Notes under the pieces: model-generated
The model's input: only the letters and a program-made list of their open reading frames with translations
Told to the model about the DNA's origin: nothing
Databases searched by the model: none
Made by a program: the position numbers and the translations under genes
Source: Pelargonium x hortorum
Lineage: Eukaryota > Streptophyta > Magnoliopsida > Geraniales > Geraniaceae
Reading direction: 5' to 3'
NCBI GenBank assembly: GCA_036897525.1
Contig: JAYMTJ010000001.1
Coordinates: 292,455-356,454 of the forward strand
Length of the DNA: 64,000 nt
Shown here: piece after piece, positions 24,770 to 37,480 of the stretch
How positions within the stretch are numbered: position 1 is the stretch's first letter
How the letters are laid out: every line of letters begins with the position of its first letter

Positions 24770-27700
24770 GCTAAGCGTGTACATTTTCATCACTATACTA
24801 TCCCAAGCTTGAAACCGCTAATTAACACGAGACTAATTTAGTATAAGGGGTTTTCGGATCCTCTTCAATTACGAGTATTCCAAATATATGAGTGTCCCAG
24901 AGAATAAAATAATAAGAGAGGTGTTTCTTACAGTCATTTTTCTCAAAAAAAGTAACCTCTTTTTACGTCTCTGTGTCTTGAATCGGACTTATATTCCTTA
25001 CAACTAGGCTGTATTTTACGTATAAAATTTAGGATCTCTGGCGTGTAAATTGCATTCTTTATATACCTCGTGAAAGATAGCTGTTATTATATTTGTTTGA
25101 GTAGTGTAATCTTAAGTCTTTAAAAAAGAGAGTAGCTATTGCTTCTAAAAAAAAGGAAACCCTGTTTTACACTAAAATAAAGGGTTGGCAGGTTTTCGAA
25201 TAATTTAGTTGCATTTTTTTCTTAGAGTGTTTCCTATGCAGAATATCCTCTCAGTTCTAAGAAGAGACGGGTCAGTTACCATAATAAATAGACTTTGGGC
25301 GACCTTAATTAAAACTCGGTTTTGTGTAAACAGACAGCATACGAGAGCCGGTACATTAGGGTTAAACCTCCTAGTCCTATTGTATTGCTTGCTATGTCAG
25401 TCATTAGGATCAGAGAGTGTGCTTCCTAACTGTAAGAATTCGTAATTCACCTTCAACTGCAAAGGACTGCTTTCAAAAGGTTTAGCTAGCCTAGGCTTGG
25501 AGCTTGCTTATTTGCTAGAGATAGTGTTTAGTTTTATAGGATTGGGAAGAAGTAAATACTAAGTCTTTATTTGTATTAATTCTTTGTTATAGTAGTTATA
25601 AGTTGTATTTTGAGTCAAATAATGTAAGAATCGAAATTTCTTTTCGTATGGCAGCAGGGTTGATGAATACTTAAGCTTTAGGGCGGAAGATATAATCTTT
25701 GTTTTTACACGATATCGTGGTTTTATTTATTTAAATTTAGGTTTGGATATCCTTCTTTCAATAGGGTTTTAGGAATCCCGCTTTAATTACCCAGAACTTT
25801 TTTCAGGAGGTTGTCTAGTCGGAAATTTTGAAGAGAATTAATAGCACGGGAGGCTTTTCATTTTAGGTAGGGTCCTTTGGCTCCCAAGGTAACTCAACTA
25901 GATTGACCTTCTTTCCATTAACAGGTCCTAGTCATGACCAGCTCTCCCAAACGAAAGACTATCAATCAAGAAAGAACTCCTTTACAGTCACTGTCAATTC
26001 GTTTATGTTATCTTTGCTTGCTATAGAGAAAGATGTTTTTCTTTAGAATTGGGTCTTTACCGGCTATACCAAACCAAACAAGAAAGATTCTCTATGTAGT
26101 TATTATTTTTGGCGGCTATCCCAACTGCAAGAGATCAGTATCCAGCACTGTCTCACCTTCCTAGCAACCAACAAAGAAATTGAATTGAGTGGATACCCGT
26201 TCTCTCTTCAACCACCCTCATTCCTCGAATTCCAACCGAGGTTTAGAACTCCTTTTGTAATAGATGAGAGACATATTCCATTTATCAAAAGGTATCCTTT
26301 TGCTTTTTATAGTTTTTTTAGTCTAACTGAGGAATGAACCGGGTTTTAGGCTTAAGGAAATATACTGGCTCTCGTTTTTATTAGATTAGGACCTTTGAAA
26401 CTCTATTTAATTACCAAGAACCTTACTCGATGTAGATTGATAACCCTTGCCTTGTTGTACTAGTTTAGTGAAAGTGTCAGAACCACAAGCAGCTTTTTAA
26501 CGAGTTTTCGTGGATTTCTTTAATTACATCCTTAGCCCAGGGGGTCCCTCATCCCTGTTTGAAGTGAGCACAAAGAAAGCTTTAAGTCTTGATATTAACT
26601 ACCTCTTTAGGGCTTGCTCCTAGTTATAACTTATGTTAATAAACCTACAAAAAGGGAAGAATTCGAGAGTAAACCCATACCGGAACTTTCAGGGTTCCTC
26701 TTATAGATTCATATTATAAGGCTGAGGAATAGGGGGTTCTTTCACTTGATTTTATAATAAAAAGAAAGTCTTACTTAGTAAGTATCCTTTAGAACTAAAA
26801 CTAGGAGTCAATAAGGTTTAGTAATTAGTCTGCCAATAGAAGACCCTGCCCAGGATATATATTATATATATAGGGTAGCAAAGTTATAGCCCTGTATCTT
26901 TAGTAAAGTTAACTAGATTATCAACACACAAATAGTATACCGGTTAGTCGAAATAGTACCATATATTAAGAAATGAACACCTAAAGCTACTTTCCGTAAG
27001 TGGGTCCACTAATAATATATGTCTATCCCTACGTAAGCGCTACCCTTGCAAATAGTGCTTATAAAGAATTCTTATATCTTGTTTATGGTTTGACTCCTAC
27101 CTCATACGGATCCCTTTCAGAAGAGTATTTGCTAAAAGGTCTTTTGATTGAAAACAACTCTTGAGCTCTAACATCTTAAATTTGGATTGCTTCCGAGGGT
27201 AGCTCAAATAACTTAAATTACACAAATGGAGCCTAAAATAAATAAAATAAGTCGACTCTAGAAGAGAACCTAACTCATTTTAAAACTAATCCGAAGACTG
27301 AAGATAAATAGAGTATAACAAGAGTCCAGAGTCCTTTTTCTTTCAGTTTACTATTGAAAGAAAGTCAATATTAGTCTAGTCATAGCATTTAACAAATACT
27401 ATTTATAAAGTATAGGGAATACCCGCTCCTCACAATATGCATGGCCTTTTTCAAGAACTTTGAATTAAGGGTTTCTGACATAGACATATGGACCTATATT
27501 AAGTATATTGCTTTACTGTAAATATAGTTTTTAGATTTATGACTGGATATCCGAGTTGACCTAAAATTGAAAGAGTACTCCTCTTTACGTTAGAACCTAG
27601 TTTATAAACTACGAATTTAGGAGATTGATTTTCAAGGAGGTTCCCTTTTTGGGGTTTGCTTATTTCGGGCTATTGTATTGTATTAGAGTACTCGCGTGTA

Positions 27701-28789
27701 ATATGTAGAGCTAATATCCAAGCTTGGAATTTACAATTATTAAATTTACAAAAAAAAAAGACTCAGATTTATCTTATCCTTTTGTATAAGAGTTTGTCGT
27801 AGTTACAATTATAGATAGAGTACCCTTATTTATATCCTTTCGAACTTCAATTTCTTTTAGCAGGTTTCCAGACCAAAGATTCAATAACCATTTTTTTTAT
27901 ATTCTACACTCCTGTTTGCTACAGGACTCCCGGTTTTAGGGGTTATAGCACAGGTTATGAAAGATCTAGTATTATATTAACCCGTAGAACCGGTTTCAGC
28001 CTATGAAGAGTATCTAACATTTTAAACTAGTCTTTTTGACGGCTAATTCTGATTTGTTTCTGAACCAAGCAATTCCTTTTCCTTAGCAATAACTGGCTTA
28101 ATAAAGGTTTGTTTTTCTTATTATTTGAAGTAGAACTTCATAGCTATCCATTAGATTTTGTTATATATTTGTAATTAATGTCTAAGTCCAGTTTAGTATA
28201 ATATTTATATAATATTCAATTACCTTTTTTTTAATTGAGCAGCTAAAAAACGGAATCCTTTAATAAGTGTTAGTTAAAATAAAAAAGCATCTCCTCCTTA
28301 AGCTTAAGTCTTAAATTCCCAGCAATTAGTGATCCGAGCATATCTCCTTGAATTAAAGTGATATATTCTTCAAGTCCCCTCACTTAGAGGAAGTTAGAGT
28401 TAGAAACTGGACTATCAACTCAAACTGGTAGCGGGGTCTTGTATTGACCTTTGTTTAATTAATAGTACCAAAGTAAGGAATAATCTATAAGATTAAGCGC
28501 CCCTTTTTCTCTTGCTTTTACTGGTAAGTGACTTACATTTTTGATGGTAGATCGCAGCTTCTTTTACCGACATGTCAAAAGGGTCTAGTCCTGGCACGCT
28601 AAAAAAAAACCCAAATCTTCGTCTTACTTTTCTAAACTATTACTAGTACTGAAGTTTTTAAATACCATACCCTTAACTCAAAAAAAAAACCGTTATAATC
28701 TTCAGTAACAAATCCGTGGAGTGACTCATAAATGTAAAAGAGTCCTATAACAAAAATAAGGACAGATTCCAAGAGTATATAACAAACAG

Positions 28790-29914
28790 ATGCTTCAACT
28801 GCAGAACTTTCTCCTTCTGATTACTGCGCTAATTGTTCTTTCTGGAACAGCGGCTCCTATACTATTCAAAGGGTTCTTCGGCAGAGATGTTTCCGTAGGT
28901 GCGCCCTTCTTCAACGGTACTCTAATTCCTATTCTTATCTCTGTATTCGCTCTTTTAGTCTACTTATACTGGAAACATTTACTGGGGACAAAAATCAGAA
29001 GTTGTGGAGTCCTAGTCAAAATAAGCCAACCTATTCTATTACCTAACAGGATTAGTAGGAGATCGTACAAAGCTAGAGCCAGACAATTCCTTTTTGCTTT
29101 AGTTGTACTTCTTCATTTTCTATTTCTTGAATCTAAAGCAGATTTCTCATATTTAGAATCTTTAGCTGGTGTGCTTTGCTTACTATTCTTCTGTACTCTC
29201 TTCTTTTTACCACGAAAGAAATTCCTAAAACGTGATAGGGCATGCTTAAGGAGAAGACGACATGTGATACCTTTATCTGCAGATAAAGTTGAAGCTATTA
29301 CCTTACGTACGAGCAGAGAGATTTTAGGATTAGGTCATCAAAGAGTAAAAGGAGGTATGAATCTTTCGCACGGAGGAGTTTGCGTCTTTACTTTAGGTCT
29401 TGTTCTATCTAACACGAAGAAGATGGAGTTTAGTAAAGGGTTGTCTTTAGGTTCTGAGCTCAATATGGGTAAAGAGCTTTGTTGTTTTCGCGGTCTTGAT
29501 CATTTACAAGGGCCTACCTTCCATTCAATTTGTAGTAATTTGATGATCTATAAACCTATTCTCGATCGGTCGTCATTCTTACCGGCTCTTTCATATGAAT
29601 ATGAAACTGGAAACCTAGAGCCCTTTCTGAATAGATGTTTGGGGAATCAAGAAGAGAAAGAATTCTTGTTGAGCATGTTCCCCGAAAAGAGGTACTTTCA
29701 AGAGAGTACGAGCACTACTGAGGTAGCTATACATACAAATTTCTTTACGGATCTATACGCTGTGATTGGTACTAGAGTGGGTGGCTGGTATACAACCATA
29801 ATCAAATTGCCTTTTATCTTTCTTATTTGGATAGGCTTTTTCTTGGCATTCTCAGGAGGAATTCGTGGTTTGTTACGTGAAATAAACCGAGAGAAGCTGC
29901 GTTGGAATTCCTAG
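28790..29914 (+). CDS. ccmFC: Cytochrome c maturation protein CcmF, C-terminal subunit
   Basis: This is a 374-residue CcmFC, one part of the split CcmF haem lyase of plant mitochondria, which helps attach haem to apocytochrome c on the intermembrane side of the inner membrane (System I). Family landmarks appear in order: MLQLQNFLLL start, GTAAPIL (19-25), GAPFFNGT (37-44), SRPILLP-like QPILLPN (80-86), ESKADFSYLES (114-124), SHGGVC (193-198), SNTKK then GSELNMGKE (221-229), HSICSNLMIYKP (245-256), MFPEKRYF (296-303), STTEVAIHTN (308-317) and KLPFIFLIWIGF (339-350). Hydrophobic segments lie near 5-27, 44-62, 99-113, 121-141 and 338-357. The ATG matches the usual family start. It is shorter than typical land-plant copies (over 400 residues): the basic region after residue 141 is contracted and the C-terminus ends at KLRWNS. 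The frame is continuous where many plants have group II intron ccmFCi829. Several residues (such as IPILIS, VYLY) look like the edited state. There are no neighbours to form an operon. Confidence 0.95.
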   Translation: MLQLQNFLLLITALIVLSGTAAPILFKGFFGRDVSVGAPFFNGTLIPILISVFALLVYLYWKHLLGTKIRSCGVLVKISQPILLPNRISRRSYKARARQFLFALVVLLHFLFLESKADFSYLESLAGVLCLLFFCTLFFLPRKKFLKRDRACLRRRRHVIPLSADKVEAITLRTSREILGLGHQRVKGGMNLSHGGVCVFTLGLVLSNTKKMEFSKGLSLGSELNMGKELCCFRGLDHLQGPTFHSICSNLMIYKPILDRSSFLPALSYEYETGNLEPFLNRCLGNQEEKEFLLSMFPEKRYFQESTSTTEVAIHTNFFTDLYAVIGTRVGGWYTTIIKLPFIFLIWIGFFLAFSGGIRGLLREINREKLRWNS

Positions 29915-32900
29915 GGTTTTCGTGAGAAGTACATAATTGCATAAGGCGCTAGTATCTGGTATATTAATAGTAGTCTGTTAATAAGCACAGCTTTCAAAGT
30001 TCCTAGCCCTTCCTCACAAAAGGGTTTCTTTTGTAAACAACGAAGAATCCCCCCTTTTCCTTTTGTAAGAAGTAACTCGTTTGTTTTGGAACTCTTCTTT
30101 TGTTTTGGGGCAACCAGGTACTGATAGAGGAGGTGCCTCTATTTATACAGTGTGCCATAGAGAGTAGTCTTACAGTTTCTATTATTCCTAATTCATTAAC
30201 AACTTCTTTCTATTTTTCTCTAACTAATTAAGTCTTCTCTTACATACCCAATACATGCCCAAGCTCAGTGCATACTTCAAAAGCTCGATACATTCACGTG
30301 TTTTACACAATTTGCCGGGTTCCCAATCCTCGTACTAGGATTTTCCGCTGCTTTCTATTTTATGTTGTCGTGGAAACTTGAGGGACTAACCAAGGAATGG
30401 GAGCTCTTACGTTTGTTTCTATTGATTGCCGGAAGGAATATACAGAGTCATTAGAAGGGTGTATTCCTTTTAGGAAGGGAGTGTGTGGACGTTGAGTTTC
30501 AATTAAATGAAATGCCACTAAATTCGTATAAAGAATAAAGTAGCTAAAACCCTTTTTTTGACTCTTTACTTTAAGGCAGAGGTACAAGTCTAATTGAGTT
30601 TGATCAAGGTAAACTAGTGTTTTATACTACTAAAAAGAATTTCAAGTTTATAGCCCCTGTTCTTTAGAAATTCGCCGGGGCATAAAGTTTCCCTATGTAC
30701 AGACTGGGTGTATAAAATTCTTAGAATTTCCTTTAGCAGACCTTTCATTTTCAGGTAGAGGGCCTCTAATTTAGTGGCTAAACATATCAAAAATGGAAGT
30801 CTAAGGCTCAAGATACTTGTCGAGTAAGAAAGTAAAGGTTAGTTATAGCTTATGTACAAATACAAATTTCATTAGGTAATCCTGTATACTCTTTATAGTA
30901 ACTATAACGTAGTAAGTATAGTGAAAGTGAGCATTTTTTCTTGAGTGAGTCTTGTTTCTTGTGGTTAGATCAGAGCTCTTTCTAGTATCCTCCGAACATA
31001 TCATAGCGATCTTTTAGGACATGTCAAAGGTTCAACTCGGGTACTTCTTTCTTAAGGAATTCCTTTTTGTTACATTTCATAAATTACTTGATCTTAGAAC
31101 TCTTTGGCTGGATAATAATAATACAAAGAAGGAGCTCCTTAGTTTAGTTGTCAAATCTCTTAGGAATCTGGAAATGAAGTACAGGAATTGTAAAATGGAA
31201 AGGGATTCTTCCCTAATTATCAAAACTAAAGAAAGTAAAGATAGCACTTCATCTTCTTCGTCAGTTGTCTTAGTTCTTAGCTAGTTAAAAGCTAATATTC
31301 GAACTAAAGCTCTTCCTATATCCTTTATAGGAATTTCATTTGTCTAAATCAGGGGTCTTATTAAAGACAGGAAAACAATCTTAGTATATACCTTCATACC
31401 TTATAACAACGGATAGATATGCCTTTTGTATTACCAGTTTTATTAGCTAGGCAAATCTTTCTCTTTGTAACTAGACTCCCCTCTCCACTCTTAGGAGCCT
31501 TACTCCTTGTTGCAGCCTGTACCTTTCCTTTGTTAACTTTCAGGGTCTGAAAACTTGAAATATCCGATACTGAAAAAACCTTCCTACCCCTCATTATTTG
31601 AAACCAGCTCTTTAATTCTAAAAGACTTTCTTTGCCTCAATAAACGCTTCCTCATAAAGTTTGCAAGGACTTCTTTTCCATAATACTTAATCTTGTTTAC
31701 CAAAAAAGATCCACAAATAATATTAACTCAGTTTGCTGGATAGGACATAAGTACTTGTCCTTAGAGACCTTTCATCTAAAGCAAGCTGAACTCAGGTCAG
31801 GGAACCCCAAGATTATAGAGACTCTTGCTTTAAATTGATTTCCAACGCAGCTTAGGTAGCTATTTCAAACTATTGAATTTCCGAGATATTAGTAAGGTTT
31901 GACTATACATAACATTGACACGGGCCCTTTCTTTTGACTTTAACTTAAGGCTCTTATTTTATTAAGCGGCGATAGTCTAGCTCTACATTCGATCTCTGTA
32001 AAGGGAAGTCTTACTATTGCAGAATTCCGGGAAAGGAGATCCCAATGTACACTTTCTAATTTTATTTGTAGTATATTACAAATGACAATGCGGCTTAGCT
32101 ACTAAAAGCTTTCGATATATATAATATCAAGGCGTACTTGAAAACTAGGAAAAATTCTTTCTATTCGTAAGCTAAGCGTTACCCAAAACAAAAGTTGATA
32201 GTTAAATCCAGAATAAGTAGTATAAATCCTGATTAAAATCTGGTATTTTCTTAAAGTACTTTGTCAAAGCTATGCGCTATTTTTTTCTAAATCTATTGAA
32301 ATTCTACGGGTTTCTAAGTTCCTTATTTGCCTCAATTAGGTTATCATACCACCCAGTTCCCAATCCACAGCTTGATACAAGTTAGGGTACTTCACTCTTT
32401 TAGATTGAGAGAGCTCTGATAAAGTAGCAGATTGGAGGGTTTTTTGAGGACCCAGTACAGGTTATTCTTAGATTTCAATACAGTATTTCCTTCTTTTGGT
32501 TCTACTTCAAATCTTTTTGCTTACTAAAAACCAGTAACAACTAAATTTCAATTAAGTCTCTTAATCTTTACAAGGGTAGACACCTTAAAGGTGCTCGTAC
32601 CTTAATTGATTGAGCCCAAATTATCCCTATTATTCGACATGTCTCTATAAGCTATAAGCTTTATAGATATCTTTTAATTCATAAACACCAGTAGAACTCT
32701 AGGTTAGGAATGTACTCTCAACTTTCAAAAGGAATCTCCTTTCTTTACAAATCCTGAATACACAAATACAGGAACTCTTTAAGGTAATGAATTCTTTTCT
32801 CCTTTAGTTGAAGTTTAGCACTGTCAATTAGAATAGTACTATACCACCGGATTCATTCTCTTAGACTAGAATATGTTATCCATTATTGCTTATCCGCTTA

Positions 32901-33239
32901 GACATGAAAGTAAGGAATTCCCTTTCTCCTATTGATATTGTTAAATACTAAGACAATAAGGGATTAGACTATAGTAATAGGATAGAACAAGCGAATTAGA
33001 GATTAAGATCTTAAGGGAATAGTAAGATCTAATATCCGGTCTAAGGAAAGCCTCCTATAGTTTAAGTTACTTATTATCCTGGAACTACCTTTAAGAGATT
33101 CTGACTCTCTAAACAAACAAATAAGCAGCTTGCTACAAAGAATACAGTTCTCCACTTTACAGTCTATACTGCTTTACAGGTTACCCTTAAGACACAACCT
33201 CCTTTACAAACCCTGAATACAAAGTGGACCTGGAATGTT
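29915..33239. other. Intergenic stretch downstream of ccmFC
   Basis: About 3.3 kb. Open frames at 30360-30587 (-), 30614-30811 (-), 31021-31284 (+, ATG, Ser-rich C-terminus) and 31394-31594 (-, very basic) show no known domain and fall within chance length, so none is called. No clear 3' processing hairpin or terminator was identified after the ccmFC stop. Confidence 0.5.
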
Positions 33240-34340
33240 GACTCGTCTCTTTGCTTGCTAGAGCTTTCGACTGCTACCAATAACAGCACTAGCTATTGAC
33301 CTTGGCTTAGTTGCTTAGGACAGCTTTGATACCTCTTTTCTTGAAAGCCGATGTTGCTACAGTCTTTCCAGTCATAGCTTCTAGGTTATTACCCTCGTAT
33401 CTATTTCCTAAGAGCTAGCATTGGGATTGTATGCAGCTATTCCTCTATTTGGGATTCTGCTGGCTAGAGATGGATTGACTTTCGACTGGGCAAGCGGAGG
33501 CATGGTTGGAAGGTTTCCTTAGGTTTCATTAGTATATATACCAAATTCTGTATTAGTCTTCCACCTTTGACCTGTACCGAGATAGCAACACGGGTCCTGT
33601 ACCGACAGTGCATATACCAGCACCACCTATGCATATTCCACATCCCACTCAAGACTACTTGTCTTTCTTCCTTGGCATACTCAGAATCTCAAGACCAGGA
33701 GCGAATAAGTTTGGTTATTAGAGTTTCGACAGCTGTCATTGACTGGGCTTAACTACCATAGACTTGCTTCCATTCACTCTCCTTCACCTAGCAGCACAGA
33801 ACCTATACCGAAATCTCCTATTCTTCGCCGACTCTTATTTGATAGAAAGCTCTATCCTTGTAATGAAAGTGTGCCCACCACCTGCTTGTTTCACTCAATC
33901 AAACCATGTGCGCTGTCTTATCTTGTCATCCTTTCTCCTTGCCTCTTGAAAGCCTTTATTCCGAGCCCTCATTCTAGCTCGTAGTCCAAAGCACACCCAC
34001 GAACCAAAGGTCCGCCACATGCTTATTCAAGACAATTCCGTGTGCAAGTTCAATTACCGCCCTCTAAGATTCGACCTTTCTGTCACTGGATGTTCGTAAT
34101 CATAAGTTGTCTACACCTTGCTTTCTAGTAACACAGGGCCCTTCTCCGTTTTTAGTCGTACGTACGTTCTTTGGATCATCTTTCTCAGTCGAACCTTTGC
34201 CTTGTCCTCAGTTAAACTAGCGAACTAGAATGTCCAGAGTTTCACTTAACTTAACATAGGAGCATCTGACGATTTGGCCTTTAATTGCCTACGTTTTGTA
34301 CTACTTACTTTTCTTTTAGCCTCTTTTTGACCTTCTTTCC
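33240..34340. other. Second higher-GC island
   Basis: About 1.1 kb with raised GC compared with both flanks. It shares the exact 20-base word taacagcactagctattgac (33281-33300) with 14252-14271, and CATATTCCACATCCC near 33630 with the first island. Overlapping open frames (33464-33984, both strands) reflect the lower stop density, not a recognised gene. I infer the same origin as the 13.3-16.3 kb island. Confidence 0.5.
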
Positions 34341-35258
34341 GGTGTACTTCAAGTCATAGAATACAGAGATTAAATTGTTCTAACAGATAGCTAGGAGGGT
34401 AACTTAGAAAAGAGAATCTTATATTGACACCTAAGAATTTTTTAGCAGGGTTAGTAGGAGTATCTTATAAAAAAGATTAGCAGGTTTGCAAAAAACCCGC
34501 GGGAGTCCCTATTCACTTAAGTTGAACTTCTAAATAAAGTTTGTAAATTTATCTGTACTTATTAAATAAAAGAATTCAAAGTAGAATCTTTTAGTATAAA
34601 ATCCGAAACTTTATATCTCGCCTTTCTAGAATAAGATGGTGCAAGGCATTAAAGCGCTTTAAAGTTTGCCAGACAGAATCTCAAATAGGAAGACCTACTG
34701 TTAGCGTAGTAAATATTATAGGTTATTGATTGCAGCATTACTTTATTGAGAACTTTTCTATTACTTCCCTTAAGCTTGACTTTCATTTAAATAGAAGTTT
34801 GTGCTCCTATTAGTTAGATAGAAACCCCAGAAACAGGCCAAAGGCTTTTGCTTAGAAATTGATTTTAAGCTGACTCTTATGAACTAAAACTAATAGAAAA
34901 ACTTGACTAAGAAAGTAGTGATAATCCCACCTTTACTTTCAAACTAGTTCAGCCTGGTAAACCCCTAACCTTTTCAGAACAGAGTGGACTCCATTACTCA
35001 AGAATCAATCCCAGATAACCCAAGCGTTCTTGATCTCTCTCTTTCTTTCTTGTACGACCTTTTCCGCGCTCTAACCCTGTATCACTTTTTTACGTATTCG
35101 ACATTTTTAGAGTCCGTTTTGCTGTATCCTTTTCTTTTTATTTATATACTTTCTTTTCTTTAGAACTCTTTTGAATATTCAAAGACAGTCCACTCAAATC
35201 CCAAAACACTTTTAGGAAGAAACGGAACTCCTTATTTCCAGAAAAAAAGTATACCCTT
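34341..35258. other. AT-rich intergenic stretch, no gene seen
   Basis: No open frame, RNA gene or repeat was recognised in these 0.9 kb. Confidence 0.5.
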
Positions 35259-35375
35259 GTACGGCAATTGACGTGACATAAAACAAGAATTCATATGCCC
35301 AATAGTCAAAACTCTCTTATATCTTTCTGTGAGGACTAAACCTAGGAAAGAACCAAAGAACACAAAGAGCAAATA
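35259..35375 (+). repeat. Dispersed repeat A, copy 1
   Basis: Contains TACGGCAATT, GTGACATAAAA, GAATTCATATGCCCAA, CTTTCTGTGAGGACTA, ACCTAGGAA and AAGAGCAA in that order, all repeated at 38049-38153 with small indels. No open frame spans it. Confidence 0.75.
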
Positions 35376-35890
35376 GTTACTTGAATCAAGGACCCCCTGT
35401 CAAGCTAATAGAAAAGACGATTCAGTAAAAAAAGACCCCTTTTTATATCCATAATGTCTAGAATGCCCTTTTTATGCTGTCGGGTACTCTTTATTTAAGG
35501 TGGTGGGTGTTTGCCTCTTTTCTTTACCACCCCTTAAAACGCATTCTATTTTATCTATTCTCGAAAAGCCCGCCCCTACAGACAGAGAATATAGAAAAAT
35601 CTCATTAACTTGTTAAATTGAATATATCCCACGAAGCAGAGTAGAAACCCTTCATAGAAAAGGGAATTTAGAGTTTCTCTTATCTTAGGTTTAGACTTCT
35701 CGTTTAAGAGAGAAAAAGGAATAAAAAGAGAGAATACCGGTCAGGCTATATAATGCCTTCCCTCCCTTGTGTATAGGGCAAATAACATACTAATCTAAGA
35801 AAAGGACTCCTTCTCTATCTCCATACTTCTATTCCTATACTGACTAAGACTCTTATGCAATAGAACCCTAGCTACACTAAAACTAACTAG

Positions 35891-36124
35891 TATACAAGTA
35901 GGAAGAAGGCTAAGACAATAACTACAAATACAAGCTGCGAGAAGAATAAAATAACTAAAGGCTACAACAACAGCAAGAAGAAGAAGAATAAGACATTAGC
36001 AACAAGTAGATCTCATAAGAAGAAGAGTAATCTCTTAGCTACAAAGACATTAGCCCATAAGAAGGTTATCCTGAACATGAAGAAAGAGGAGAAATTTAGG
36101 TATAGGTCTAGATCAAAGAAGTAG
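35891..36124 (+). other. Lys-rich open frame without start, probably not a gene
   Basis: 77 codons are open between TAG at 35888 and TAG at 36122. The translation is dominated by Lys, Thr, Asn and Ser, with repeated KKK runs (an AAG microsatellite at 35975-35988 lies inside it), and the only Met is near the end. No domain is recognised. The A-rich strand bias alone can explain it. Confidence 0.25.
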
Positions 36125-36629
36125 AACTAAAAGAATTAGAGAAAGTCAGAAGAATCCGTATTTGCTGATGCCTATTCAAATACCCTCTATGTGTTATCAT
36201 ATACATTACTAAGACCTCCTAAACTAAGCGGTTTAGTCGGTTAGGTTGTACGTCTTCCTCCATCTACTAGGTTCCCATCCTCCATAACGATAAGGACATA
36301 GAGCAAAGAGGAATTACCTTAGACTTAGCCACCCTTACCTTATAGTAAATAGAGTCTATACCCATTCACATTCACTAATAGACTTAATAGACTAATACAA
36401 AAGAAGTTCTGACAGGAAAGCTAGGACCCAGAATACAAAGACTCTTAGAGCTCGTACAAAAGCGGGTCCAGCTAATAAGACTCAGAAGATAGCTATGATA
36501 CATAATAAACAAGCAAGTAAGAAGAAGAGGTCCATGTGTGTTATAAAGTCTTTCTTATACGAATGAATTTAGGAACCCTAGAAAAAAAGGATTCTATAAG
36601 AGCAACTACTCTAAGACTTTCCTCCCCAA

Positions 36630-36712
36630 AAGGCCTGGTAAACCGGAAATACAGATTCAATCAGATAGTGCCAAAGCTGATATCCAGAATGTCAAAGATT
36701 TACAGTTGGGGT
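36630..36712 (+). repeat. Dispersed repeat B, copy 1
   Basis: Core words: GGTAAACCGG, AATACAGATTCAATCAGAT, GTGCCAAAGCT, ATCCAGAAT, TCAAAGATTTACAGTTGGGG. The same order recurs at 36982, 37390, 38205 and 40727. Confidence 0.7.
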
Positions 36713-36981
36713 AGTTCGTAAGTTCCCTATTAAACCAAATTACCCTCGGTTTTACTATGTTTTCTTATTATATAGAATTTCCTACTAATTATAGGGTAGC
36801 GTTGAGATAAGTGGTATAGAGATTCAATCTTTTTTAGTTAGGTATATCCAGCAGTCAGAGGCAATAAAGTAACCAATCCCAGTGTTTATAAATCCCAGTC
36901 AATGAAGTAGAACTAGAGAAGCTACCGAAAGTCTAAGCAACTCCTTAACCAAAGCTAAGACTCTCCGATCGATAAAGCTAA

Positions 36982-37054
36982 AGAAACCGGGAATACAGAT
37001 CCAATAGAACAATACCGATGCTACTATCGAGAATATTCTTTTTCTGCTGTTGGG
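36982..37054 (+). repeat. Dispersed repeat B, copy 2
   Basis: AAACCGG, GAATACAGATCCAAT, AATACCGATGCTACTATC, GAGAATATTC and TGTTGGG line up with copy 1 with scattered substitutions. Confidence 0.65.
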
Positions 37055-37389
37055 CTTTTAAGGCCCTCCTTCCCCATCTAACCTCTTTATCGACGAGTTA
37101 CTTGTTTATACTTTATAGAATAGAGTAGATAAACTCAGTCTAAAACCTACAAATCAACCCAATACTGACCAGAACTCCTCTGTGATATGAATCTGTCTAT
37201 TAAACTCTTGAGTCTTTACTGGGAAGCAATCCTACCCAAACGCTCTTTCTGGCTTACGGACAAACCTCCCGCCTAACTAGATCTAGCAAAAGGATCCCGT
37301 TTTACCTTAGCTATCCTGCTCTAGTACTATACTAGTAAATGAAACGGAGGAACTTTGGGAGCCATTCCTCAACGAAACAAAAACTTTCC

Positions 37390-37480
37390 GGCCGAAGTCA
37401 GAAATAGCACTACAGATTCGATCAGATCATGCTAAAGCTATTATCCATAAGGTTTAGAATATCAAATATTTGGAGTTGAG
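37390..37480 (+). repeat. Dispersed repeat B, copy 3
   Basis: CTACAGATTCGATCAGATCA, GCTAAAGCTATTATCCA, AGAATATCAAATATTTGG and AGTTGAGG match copies 1 and 5. Confidence 0.65.

Larger units (their letters stand above)
20362..28789. other. AT-rich intergenic stretch upstream of ccmFC
   Basis: About 8.4 kb with no gene recognised. A 7-bp perfect hairpin occurs at 22479-22500 (GAGGAGT/ACTCCTC). An open frame at 25209-25445 (TTG start, 78 codons, one hydrophobic run near its C-terminus) has no recognised family and opens directly after a stop, so I do not call it a gene. No promoter consensus could be assigned upstream of ccmFC. Confidence 0.55.

Noticed and set aside
30360-31594. Cluster of four open frames downstream of ccmFC on both strands
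   Set aside because: They overlap no known family. The Ser-rich tail at 31021-31284 and the basic frame at 31394-31594 reflect simple composition.
36430-36560. Translation resembling histone tails (ARTKA.., LATKT.. near 36040)
   Set aside because: The resemblance comes from Ala/Arg/Thr/Lys codons in A-rich DNA. There is no start, no histone fold and the frame is short.
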